A stretch of DNA of 6,207 nucleotides, from positions 1-6,207 of the forward strand of contig JAUWQS010000106.1 of NCBI GenBank assembly GCA_030610915.1. The letters run 5' to 3'. The notes beneath the pieces were generated by a model. It searched no databases, was not told the DNA's origin, and worked only from the letters and a program-made list of their open reading frames with translations. This DNA comes from Pseudomonadota bacterium (lineage in GTDB: Bacteria; Desulfobacterota; Syntrophia; Syntrophales; JADFWA01). Below, one piece after another: positions 1 to 5,318 of this stretch (its first letter is position 1; the number at the start of each line of letters is the position of its first letter). The position numbers and the translations under genes are program-made.

Positions 1-7
1 ACCTGAT

Positions 8-826
8 TCAGGAAAACGAATGTTCTTTGTCGGGGAATATCCCCTGCCTTACTTCATCGATATACTGCCTTACAGATTCCTTCATACCGACATTTAACTC
101 GGCGTATTTTTTTACAAATTTAGGTGTAAACTTTTCAAACATTCCAAGCATATCATTGACCACCAGCACCTGACCGTCACAGTGAACGCCGGCTCCTATG
201 CCTATTGTGGGAATCCTGAGCGAGCCTGTGACCTGTTGCGCCAGACCGGCTGGGACACATTCCAGGACAATGGAAAACGCCCCTGCTTCTTCAAGGATTT
301 TAGAATCTTCCAGGATTCTCCCGGCCGCCGCATCTTCCCTGCCCTGCACCTTGTAACCTCCGAATTTGTGAACGGATTGAGGTGTGAGCCCGAGGTGCCC
401 CATGACAGGAATCCCCGCGGAGGTTATTCTCCTTACAATCTCAGCCACCTCCCTCCCCCCTTCCAATTTCACGCCGTGCGCCCCTGCCTCCTGAAGGAAT
501 CGACCGGCATTGCGCACCGCTTCTTCAACAGAAACCTGGTAAGACATAAAGGGCATATCACCAATGATCATGGCGCGTCTTGCGGCCCTGGCCACCGGCC
601 TTGTATGATGTATCATATCTTCCATGGTAACCGGAAGCGTGCTGTCATATCCTAAAATCACCATGCCAAGAGAGTCGCCCACCAGTATGATATCGACACC
701 GGCCTCATCTAAAAGAGCGGCAGTGGAATAATCGTAGGCCGTGAGCATGGCGATCTTCTCGCCATTTTTTTTCATTTCACCGATTACAGAAGTTGTTATA
801 GCGCTTGCTCTACCTTCCTTACTCAT
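8..826 (-). CDS. panB: 3-methyl-2-oxobutanoate hydroxymethyltransferase (ketopantoate hydroxymethyltransferase)
   Basis: Cytoplasmic enzyme that transfers a hydroxymethyl group from 5,10-methylenetetrahydrofolate to 2-oxoisovalerate, giving ketopantoate, the first committed step of pantothenate synthesis. It has the PanB TIM-barrel signatures: TAYDYS (29-34), VGDSLGM (49-55), DSTLPVT (61-67), GDMPFMSY (89-96), VKLEGG (119-124), GHLGLTPQS (143-151) and the late catalytic-type Glu189 (VLECVP). Asp51, Asp90 and Glu122 match the family's metal ligands. I chose the ATG at 826 (272 aa, close to the usual 260-280). It has a strong GGAGGAGGAT six bases upstream and overlaps the preceding stop by 8 bases (ATGAGTAA). 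A TTG at 844 in the same frame would add six residues but lacks that support. The gene is complete, ending in TGA seven bases from the window edge. It is the second gene of a couple with the DUF2520 gene, probably translationally coupled. Confidence 0.97.
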   Translation of the reverse strand: MSKEGRASAITTSVIGEMKKNGEKIAMLTAYDYSTAALLDEAGVDIILVGDSLGMVILGYDSTLPVTMEDMIHHTRPVARAARRAMIIGDMPFMSYQVSVEEAVRNAGRFLQEAGAHGVKLEGGREVAEIVRRITSAGIPVMGHLGLTPQSVHKFGGYKVQGREDAAAGRILEDSKILEEAGAFSIVLECVPAGLAQQVTGSLRIPTIGIGAGVHCDGQVLVVNDMLGMFEKFTPKFVKKYAELNVGMKESVRQYIDEVRQGIFPDKEHSFS

Positions 827-1712
827 CGTCTGATCCTCCTCCAAGAAGTAGTGATTCGATCTCCTCCGCCCTCTCGGCTGTGAGAGTTCCCTTTTTAAGA
901 CCGATATCTACAGTGAAAGTCCCCATGATACTGTACGCGTCCAAAAGCTCCGGCAGCCTGTCACGAAAGGCCTGAATATGCTTTTTTACGGTTTCGATAT
1001 CCCCTCTCGATATCGGGCCGGTCAACGATTGAACAGTTCCCCTTGTTTTAATATTCTTTATCGTTCCTGTGACAAGCGGCCAGAATGATTTCAAGGCATC
1101 TTCACTATTAAAACCTATGGATTCATAAAGTCGCTCCACCATGTTTATCAGTGTGATTAGATAGTTTGAGGCCATACAAGCGGCTGCATGATAAAGCGGC
1201 CTGTCGACATCTGAAATAAAGAAAGGCGTCCCGCCCAGATCCCTGACAATCTGAACAGCCCAGTCTTCGATCTCCTTATCAGAGGTAATGCCGAAAGCGC
1301 TCCCCGGGATATTCTCAACGGCGCCTTCCACATCGGCAAATGACTGGATGGGATGTATGCCCGCTACATACGCTCCGGCATCTCGGGCAGACCTTAGCAG
1401 ATCAAGCCCTCCCGCGCCGCTCATGTGAACAACCCTGTCGCCGGCAGCCACGCCTCCTTTTTTTGATATCTCCACACAAACAGAGGCAATAGCGTCATCA
1501 CCGGTGGTTATAAAGACAGTATCTGCCTTAGATGCCGCGTCAATAAGACTATTACAAACTTCTCCGCCTGTGTATTCAGCGCCTTTTTTCGCGGATGCAG
1601 CGGACCTGTCGGCCACCCCGACTATCTCATAACCTGCGGATCGAAGGAGATATCCAACTGCCGTTCCAACCTTTCCCATGCCAAGAATGGCAATTTTATC
1701 TTTTGCTGTCAT
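819..1712 (-). CDS. Rossmann-fold DUF2520 oxidoreductase, candidate PanG-type ketopantoate reductase
   Basis: A 297-residue protein with an N-terminal nucleotide-binding domain and a C-terminal helical DUF2520-type domain. The first strand carries GMGKVG (11-16), the GxGxxG dinucleotide loop. The second strand ends in ADRS (34-37), where Arg/Ser after Asp is compatible with NADP(H). Downstream are HMSGAGG, the [10 protein letters not shown] segment and [12 protein letters not shown], typical of this family and placed like substrate-site residues in 6-phosphogluconate-dehydrogenase-like enzymes. Established knowledge: the PanG ketopantoate reductase of Francisella is, as I recall, of this DUF2520 type, and relatives often lie beside panB/panC. 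Inference: this gene reduces ketopantoate made by the overlapping panB. NADP-dependent reduction of another 2-oxo acid remains possible. The ATG start has AAGG about 11 bases upstream, somewhat distant. The TAA stop lies inside the panB start region, and the C-terminal Gly-Gly-Gly codons double as the panB ribosome binding site. Confidence 0.88.
   Translation of the reverse strand: MTAKDKIAILGMGKVGTAVGYLLRSAGYEIVGVADRSAASAKKGAEYTGGEVCNSLIDAASKADTVFITTGDDAIASVCVEISKKGGVAAGDRVVHMSGAGGLDLLRSARDAGAYVAGIHPIQSFADVEGAVENIPGSAFGITSDKEIEDWAVQIVRDLGGTPFFISDVDRPLYHAAACMASNYLITLINMVERLYESIGFNSEDALKSFWPLVTGTIKNIKTRGTVQSLTGPISRGDIETVKKHIQAFRDRLPELLDAYSIMGTFTVDIGLKKGTLTAERAEEIESLLLGGGSDDE
833..842 (-). promoter_or_regulatory. 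panB ribosome binding site inside the upstream gene
   Basis: The minus strand reads GGAGGAGGAT, six bases before the ATG at 826. The repeated GGA codons encode the glycine run near the C-terminus of the DUF2520 protein, so one sequence serves both coding and initiation. It decides the panB start in favour of ATG 826 over the TTG at 844, which would fall upstream of or within the site. Confidence 0.85.
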
Positions 1713-1834
1713 GAAATATTTAACCTTCGAATTTCAGCTTACCAGAGAGTAATCGTTCATGGTTACAGATCATCTTGTTCTTACTCCTTGAATCTCTGAG
1801 GTGAACGGTTATCTGAATAGTTACCTCGCATTAT
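1713..1834. other. Short spacer between GH130 gene and DUF2520-panB pair
   Basis: A 122-base spacer with no coding capacity that I can support. It contains one copy of the dispersed GTAACTAYTCAG core (minus strand, 1813-1825) ten bases beyond the GH130 stop. No hairpin with a T-run is visible, so transcription could read from the glycan genes into the pantothenate genes. I see no convincing promoter by eye, although the spacer is long enough for one. Confidence 0.5.
1813..1825 (-). repeat. Dispersed GTAACTAYTCAG core, copy downstream of the GH130 gene
   Basis: The minus strand reads GGTAACTATTCAG, identical over the core to the copies at 5097 and 6066 and one base different from those at 3966 and 4324. 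It is followed on that strand by ATAACCGTTCACC, which faintly resembles the GGTTCAC units at 4343-4370. No partner arm is recognisable nearby, so this is a solitary or eroded copy. Confidence 0.6.
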
Positions 1835-2800
1835 CTATTGCTCCAGGCAGAGCTTAACAATATCGTCAATTTTGGCGGTAGCCATGGCGATGGCGGTATC
1901 CGCCACACCATAATACATCCTTATTGTGCCGTCTTCTTCGAGAATAACCCCGCATGGAAATACCACATTCGGGACATCTCCTATTCTCTCATACAGCTCT
2001 TCGGGACCAAGTATGAAATGACTGGTGAGCCCTCTGAGTATGTATGGCTTTTCAAGGTCCAGGATCGCTGCCCCTATCCTGTATATCTTACCAACCCCTG
2101 TCTGTTTCACTCCATGGTAAAAGAGCAACCATCCCTCTTCGGTCTTGACAGGGGGTGTGGACGCTCCTAACTTCTGGGAACCCCATCCGCCAGGCCTGGG
2201 ATATAAAAGCAGTCTGGATCTCCCCCAATAGACCATATCCGGCGAAAATGATATCCAGATATCTCCTCTCTGCCCTCCCAATCCCCCTGGTCTTGTAATC
2301 AATACATACTTGCCATTAATCTTTTCCGGGAATAACACACCGTCCTTGTTATCCACTTCCGTCGCAAGAGATATCCTTTTAAACATTTTGAAGTCTTCAG
2401 TTTCCCCAATGCCGATCCTGACGCCGTAAGGACCAAATGCGGTATAGGTGATGTAATATGTCCTTTCAATTTGCGTAATTCTTGGATCCTCAACGCCATA
2501 TCTCTCATATGGTTCGTAATGGGGATCGCTCGATGGTTCTATCCACGGCTTTTCGTCCACTGTAAAGTTGGTCCCGTCTTTTGATCTGGCAATCGTGAGA
2601 TGACTTCTCCCTTCAAGATCTTCCACCCTCAACAGCAATATATACTCATCTCCATATTTGCATGCGGCGGCATTGAAGACCGTATTGGAGGGATATGGGA
2701 TATCTGTTCTCTTAATAATTGGATTTTTGTAAAACCTTTCAAAAGGCGATCGGCTAAGCATTGTGTAAACTTTCTCCTCCTCTTTGTTCAATCCATCCAT
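1835..2800 (-). CDS. Glycoside hydrolase family 130 protein (beta-mannoside phosphorylase/hydrolase type)
   Basis: A 321-residue five-bladed beta-propeller enzyme of family GH130. Members phosphorolyse, or in some subgroups hydrolyse, beta-mannosides; phosphorolysis releases alpha-mannose 1-phosphate. No signal peptide is seen, so it should act in the cytoplasm. Family marks include FNAAA (42-46), LLLRVED (55-61), YGVEDPRI (101-108) with Asp105 as the expected general acid, NKDGVLFPEK (151-160), RPGG (170-173), KLGAS (210-214) and LLFYHGV (225-231). Lys210 and His229 sit where phosphorylase members hold phosphate-contacting residues, so phosphorolysis is favoured but unproved. The start is ambiguous. 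The ATG at 2800 overlaps the glycosyltransferase stop by 13 bases but has no clear ribosome site. The in-frame ATG at 2761 (308 aa) has GGAGGAG twelve bases upstream and would still keep the whole domain. The chain ends in TAG. It is tightly coupled to the upstream glycosyltransferase. Confidence 0.92.
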   Translation of the reverse strand: MDGLNKEEEKVYTMLSRSPFERFYKNPIIKRTDIPYPSNTVFNAAACKYGDEYILLLRVEDLEGRSHLTIARSKDGTNFTVDEKPWIEPSSDPHYEPYERYGVEDPRITQIERTYYITYTAFGPYGVRIGIGETEDFKMFKRISLATEVDNKDGVLFPEKINGKYVLITRPGGLGGQRGDIWISFSPDMVYWGRSRLLLYPRPGGWGSQKLGASTPPVKTEEGWLLFYHGVKQTGVGKIYRIGAAILDLEKPYILRGLTSHFILGPEELYERIGDVPNVVFPCGVILEEDGTIRMYYGVADTAIAMATAKIDDIVKLCLEQ

Positions 2801-3936
2801 GTAGTATCTATACTCAGGACAGATGGTTCGGCAATCGTTTTATATATCTCTATGTGTCTCTGCGCTATCTTTGACCAGGAGATATTGTCTCTCACATATT
2901 TCAAGGCATTTTCAGAGCACTCTTTCCTAAGACCATCATCACTCAAGAGCTTATCAATATTATCTATATAATCCTGGTCAGTATCACATACAAGGCCCGC
3001 ACGGGTTTCTTCAATAAGCGAGGTCATCACAGGTGTGTTGCTGGTAACAATAGGTCTCCCAAAGGCAAGACAATGCGCAACGATGCCACTTTGAGAGCTT
3101 ATAGAATAAGGGAGCGCCACAATATCGGATGCCGACAATATCGTATCGAAGGAGTCCTGCGATATCTGCCCCCGTATCACCCTTATACTATCGCTTACAG
3201 GAGATGAATTTATCTCGTTAAAGAGCATATTCCGGTAATCCCGATGCTCAATGCCTCTAACCTTGCCCGCTACTATGAGCAATATATCATTTACGATGTG
3301 TTTCCCAACTATCCCGGGCCATAATCTTATAATCTTTTCAAATCCCTTGCTCGGCCTGAAATAGCCGATCATAAGTGCGACCTTTGTATCGTCAGGAATT
3401 CCAAGCCTTGCCTTTGCGTTTTCTACAGGTGTAACCTCTCTCGCTCCATGGGAAACTACATGCACCTTCTCTAAAAATTCTTTTCCCTCATAGTAACTCC
3501 TTAATGCCTCAAGCTGATAGGATTCATGGACAAGGATCGCATCTGAGTTTTCCATGATAGAGGTAAGAATTATGCTATGCTCGTAAGAGATTTTATCATA
3601 GATCGTATGGAGTGTGGTTACAACCGGTATTCCCGCAAGACGGAACTTAAGGATCAATGGGACCACGGAAACACCAAAATGCTTCCCGTACAGGCCATAT
3701 TCATGCTGAATATGCACAATATCCGGCGTGAGTCTCGTCATCATGGAAAATGCCTTCTCGGCAAGGTCTCCATCCTCATAGTCAAATGCCGTAAATACAT
3801 TTTTCCCACTGCCTCCCCGATGTGAGACAACGTATATATCCATTTCCCTGCTTCGGAGGGCATCGGTAAGGTATTTGGTATATGTGGCGATTCCACATTC
3901 TATCGGTGGATAGGTAGAGATAAAACCTATTCTCAC
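2788..3936 (-). CDS. Family 4 (GT-B) glycosyltransferase
   Basis: A 382-residue cytoplasmic or membrane-peripheral GT-B glycosyltransferase, retaining family GT4 by pattern. The N-terminal acceptor domain opens with MRIGFISTYPP and the glycine loop CGIATYTKYL (14-23). PDIVHIQHEYG (71-81) and VVTTLH (105-110) are typical of the family. The C-terminal donor domain has VVSHGA (160-165), GYFRPSKGFE (191-200) with the Arg/Lys pair expected to contact donor phosphates, and ALPYSISSQSGIVAH (274-288) followed by AFGRPIV. The usual EX7E glutamates are replaced here (Ser280 and His288), a variation seen in the PY...QSG subgroup. No transmembrane segment is evident. The start is GTG, strongly supported by AAAGGAGG seven bases upstream. 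The stop lies inside the GH130 gene start. The sugar transferred cannot be read from sequence; mannose is inferred only from the GH130 neighbour. Confidence 0.92.
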   Translation of the reverse strand: MRIGFISTYPPIECGIATYTKYLTDALRSREMDIYVVSHRGGSGKNVFTAFDYEDGDLAEKAFSMMTRLTPDIVHIQHEYGLYGKHFGVSVVPLILKFRLAGIPVVTTLHTIYDKISYEHSIILTSIMENSDAILVHESYQLEALRSYYEGKEFLEKVHVVSHGAREVTPVENAKARLGIPDDTKVALMIGYFRPSKGFEKIIRLWPGIVGKHIVNDILLIVAGKVRGIEHRDYRNMLFNEINSSPVSDSIRVIRGQISQDSFDTILSASDIVALPYSISSQSGIVAHCLAFGRPIVTSNTPVMTSLIEETRAGLVCDTDQDYIDNIDKLLSDDGLRKECSENALKYVRDNISWSKIAQRHIEIYKTIAEPSVLSIDTTWMD

Positions 3937-3943
3937 AAGAAAA

Positions 3944-3951
3944 CCTCCTTT
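3944..3951 (-). promoter_or_regulatory. Ribosome binding site fixing a GTG start
   Basis: The minus strand reads AAAGGAGG ending seven bases before GTG at 3936, an almost ideal anti-16S match and spacing. It supports GTG rather than an internal ATG as the glycosyltransferase start. Confidence 0.85.
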
Positions 3952-3961
3952 CTGATTGGTA

Positions 3962-4144
3962 CTTGGTAACTACTCAGGTAGATAGATGAAGGCTGAAGAC
4001 TGTTAGTAAAAGCGGGAATACGGCACACTTTGAAGCCATGTTTGATGCAAAATCTGCTGTTTCTCTGCCAAAGTGCGGCAATTGTGTTTTTCGGGTACCT
4101 TCAGCCTGAATAGCTTCAGCCTGACTACGTGAGTAGTTACCAAG
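3962..4144. repeat. MITE-like element with terminal inverted repeats, 183 bp
   Basis: The left end (3962-3976) reads CTTGGTAACTACTCA, and the reverse complement of the right end (4130-4144) is identical over 15 bases. After one mismatch the match resumes with GTAG, then AGGCTGAAG with a small length difference. CTTCAGCCTGA occurs twice inside at a 15-base step (4099-4109 and 4114-4124), and its reverse-complement relative is near the left end (3989-3998). There is no transposase frame and no clear target duplication. The left end lies about 25 bases upstream of the glycosyltransferase start, so the element would form part of that gene's leader if transcription starts further upstream. Confidence 0.7.
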
Positions 4145-4231
4145 CTTAAACGCTTATTGCGACTTTTTAAGTCCATTATTATCAAAGTTTTTACAATGTC
4201 GATTTTCCCGATATGGGACCAAAAGCATTTT

Positions 4232-4261
4232 TATATAAACAGATAATTCCCATCGCGTCAA
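4232..4261 (-). promoter_or_regulatory. Candidate sigma-70-type promoter for the glycosyltransferase-GH130 pair
   Basis: On the minus strand TTGACG (4261-4256) is followed after 18 bases by TATATA (4237-4232). A second weaker pair nearby is TTTTCA (4289-4284) with TATAAA (4267-4262), spaced 16. Both lie about 300 bases before the GTG start in an A/T-rich stretch, which would give a long leader carrying the 3962-4144 element. This is pattern matching only. Confidence 0.3.
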
Positions 4262-4275
4262 TTTATACTTTGACG
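4256..4275. promoter_or_regulatory. Inverted repeat CGTCAA-N8-TTGACG, possible operator
   Basis: CGTCAA at 4256-4261 and TTGACG at 4270-4275 are perfect six-base arms around TTTATACT. The repeat covers the -35 of one candidate promoter and the -10 of the other, where a dimeric regulator would interfere with transcription. Arms this short in A/T-rich DNA may arise by chance. Confidence 0.25.
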
Positions 4276-4323
4276 TCCGATATTGAAAATTATTGACCAA
4301 AAACAAAAATGGCTTTATTAATC

Positions 4324-4337
4324 GTAACTACTCAGGT
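4324..4337 (+). repeat. Dispersed GTAACTAYTCAG core, solitary copy
   Basis: GTAACTACTCAGGT matches the left end of the 3962 element from its seventh base (3966) through 3979. It is followed by TGTCAGG and then the 7-bp tandem array. No clear opposite arm is adjacent. The degenerate relative at 4402 lies on the same strand. Confidence 0.6.
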
Positions 4338-4342
4338 TGTCA

Positions 4343-4370
4343 GGTTCACGGTTCACGGTTCACGGTTCAA
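4343..4370 (+). repeat. Four tandem 7-bp units (GGTTCAC)
   Basis: Three exact GGTTCAC units are followed by GGTTCAA, a 28-base run at seven-base period. A further partial CGGTTA follows. This is a simple tandem array likely to vary in copy number by slippage. It lies outside any gene. Confidence 0.85.
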
Positions 4371-4401
4371 CGGTTAAAAGAGTTTCAATCAAATCGATTC
4401 T

Positions 4402-4492
4402 GTAACTTCTCAATAAATTAGGATAGGGGAGGTTTTAACCTCCCTATAGTGGCGACTAAAGTTGCCCCTACCCAAACTTATTGAGATATTAC
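4402..4492. repeat. 91-bp palindromic element abutting the lemA stop
   Basis: The arms are 4402-4429 and 4465-4492. The reverse complement of the right arm matches the left at 23 of 28 positions, including TCTCAATAA and TAGGGG. Nested inside are a second hairpin, ATAGGGGAGGTT with AACCTCCCTAT (4423-4447, one bulged G), and GGCGAC-TAAA-GTTGCC (4451-4466, one G-T pair). The outer end GTAACTTCTCA resembles the dispersed core GTAACTACTCA. The last base directly adjoins the lemA TAA. A transcript leaving lemA could fold here, but there is no clear T-run, so a classical terminator is doubtful. Confidence 0.7.
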
Positions 4493-5068
4493 TTAAAATT
4501 TAATCTTTGGAACAGCCTTTGCGACCTCAGGCGCCTCAAAGAAGGCAGCCTTGTCAAATCCGTACATCCCGGCCAAGAGATTGGCGGGGAAACTTCTTAT
4601 CTTTATGTTGTATGTCTTAACCGTTTCATTGTATCGCCTTCTCTCAACGGCGATCCTGTTCTCTGTTCCCGCCAGTTCATCCTGAAGTCTGATGAAATTC
4701 TGGTTTGCCTTGAGTTCAGGATACCTTTCCACAACCACGAGCAGTCTGCTAAGGGCAGTTGTCAACTGATTGTTTGCCTTGATCTTTTCAGACACATTCC
4801 CGGCGCCGCCAACTTTTGACCTCGCATTTGTCACGTCGATGAAAACACTCTTTTCATGTCCGGCGTAACCTTTCACCGTTTCCACAAGGTTGGGAATCAG
4901 GTCGTATCGCCTCTGAAGCTGGTTTTCCACCTGTGCCCACGATCCAGCCACGGCCTCATCCAGGGAGACGAAGGTATTGTAGGTGCCTTTGAAGAAAGAG
5001 TAGGTAGAGAAGACAACAACAAGGATTATTATAAGCGCAATCAAGAGATTTCTCTTGGTCTTGGTCAT
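4493..5068 (-). CDS. lemA: LemA family membrane protein
   Basis: A 191-residue LemA protein: a short N-terminal tail, one hydrophobic segment (about residues 8-26, with LLIALIIILVVV) and a long helical domain expected outside the cytoplasmic membrane. Family marks are the segment after the membrane helix with LDEAVAGSWAQVENQLQRR (36-54), DLIPNLVETVKGYAGHE (56-72), an AR at 82-83, LQDELAGTENRIAVERRRYN (a full-length late helix) and the C-terminal IRSFPANLLAGMYGFDKAAFFE. Length is normal for the family. Its molecular role is not well settled; relatives are often linked to membrane protease or TPM-domain genes, none of which is in this window. ATG is preceded by AAAGGGGGTG, six to seven bases upstream. 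The gene stands alone, with repeat elements in both flanks. Confidence 0.95.
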   Translation of the reverse strand: MTKTKRNLLIALIIILVVVFSTYSFFKGTYNTFVSLDEAVAGSWAQVENQLQRRYDLIPNLVETVKGYAGHEKSVFIDVTNARSKVGGAGNVSEKIKANNQLTTALSRLLVVVERYPELKANQNFIRLQDELAGTENRIAVERRRYNETVKTYNIKIRSFPANLLAGMYGFDKAAFFEAPEVAKAVPKIKF

Positions 5069-5097
5069 GTTCCACCCCCTTTTATGTTAATTGGTTG

Positions 5098-5142
5098 TAA
5101 CTATTCAGCCACCGATCTACGCGGATTATCACTGATATTTTT
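5098..5142 (+). repeat. 45-bp perfect direct repeat, copy 1
   Basis: Identical base for base to 6066-6110. It begins with the TAACTATTCAG core, includes the three phased GAT units and ends in a T-run. It lies about 30 bases upstream of the lemA start codon. Confidence 0.9.
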
Positions 5143-5174
5143 CATTCCCATGCTGGAGCATGGGAACGAAAAAT
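5137..5174. repeat. Long hairpin with 18-bp arms and 2-base loop
   Basis: The arms at 5137-5154 and 5157-5174 pair with a single mismatch (a G-U pair in the minus-strand transcript) around a GG loop; the core is TTCCCATGCT/AGCATGGGAA. Its first six bases belong to the 45-bp direct repeat, which in the other copy (6066-6110) continues into unrelated sequence. There is no T-run after either side, so a terminator role is unlikely. It resembles the short palindromes scattered through many bacterial genomes. Confidence 0.8.
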
Positions 5175-5220
5175 ACCACACCCGCCAGCCTTTCAGCTCT
5201 TCCGGCACCTTCAGCCTATT

Positions 5221-5236
5221 CACCTGAGTAGTCACG
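5221..5236 (-). repeat. Dispersed core, inverted internal copy
   Basis: The minus strand reads CGTGACTACTCAGGTG, one base different from the core of the 3962 element (GTAACTACTCAGGT). It is followed by AATAGGCTGAAGG, which shares the AGGCTGAAG module with that element. This ties the two elements to one family. Confidence 0.6.
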
Positions 5237-5318
5237 TGATTTCTTTGTATTTAAACCTATCTGCGTTCATCTGTGTGAATCTGTGGCTGAGTAGTTACAA
5301 TTAATTTTTATAAAAGCA

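Larger units (their letters stand above)
3937..4492. other. 556-base repeat-rich spacer between lemA and the glycosyltransferase
   Basis: No gene is supported here. From low to high coordinate it holds the glycosyltransferase ribosome site, an inverted-repeat-bounded element (3962-4144), an A/T-rich stretch with candidate promoters (about 4146-4320), a solitary repeat core (4324-4337), four 7-bp tandem units (4343-4370) and a palindromic element (4402-4492) touching the lemA stop. A 60-codon minus-strand frame across 4003-4185 overlaps the first element and has no recognisable features. Confidence 0.7.
5095..5300. repeat. 206-bp composite inverted-repeat element with 10-bp phased GAT units
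   Basis: The left end reads TTGTAACTATTCAGCCAC; the reverse complement of the right end is TTGTAACTACTCAGCCAC, one base different. Inside each arm GAT recurs at an exact ten-base step: 5114, 5124 and 5134 on the plus strand, and ATC at 5259, 5269 and 5279 for the other arm. A large hairpin (5137-5174) and a further inverted core copy (5221-5236) with the CTTCAGCCT module (5209-5217) lie in the middle, suggesting insertion of one repeat into another. TTAATT flanks it at 5087-5092 and 5301-5306, a possible target duplication, with two extra G on the left. No coding frame is credible. Confidence 0.7.
5069..5318. other. 250-base spacer between nucleotidyltransferase and lemA, almost wholly repeat
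   Basis: Apart from about 26 bases holding the lemA ribosome site and 18 bases at the other end, this spacer is one composite element (5095-5300). Any lemA promoter must therefore lie inside the element or upstream of it. No gene is supported here. Confidence 0.65.

Noticed and set aside
182..655. A 157-codon plus-strand frame opposite panB
   Set aside because: It is the antisense of a clear, well-conserved panB gene and has no motif of its own.
826..844. TTG at 844 as the panB start
   Set aside because: It lies at or upstream of the strong GGAGGAGGAT site, which is ideally spaced for the ATG at 826. The extra residues are not conserved-looking.
4003..4185. A 60-codon minus-strand frame in the lemA-glycosyltransferase spacer
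   Set aside because: It covers most of the inverted-repeat element including one terminal arm, has no convincing ribosome site and no recognisable motif.
4423..4447. Rho-independent terminator for lemA
   Set aside because: The stem is good, but the sequence following it on the minus strand (CCTAATTTATTG) lacks a clear T-run, and the stem is part of a larger palindromic repeat.
4856..5227. A 123-codon plus-strand frame over lemA and the repeat spacer, sharing SATDLRGLSLIFF with a second frame at 5959-6183
   Set aside because: The shared peptide is only the 45-bp repeat translated twice. The rest is antisense to lemA or the nucleotidyltransferase gene.
3962..5300. CRISPR-like array from the repeated cores
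   Set aside because: Copies are on both strands, irregularly spaced and at the ends of inverted-repeat elements; there are no uniform repeats and spacers and no cas gene.
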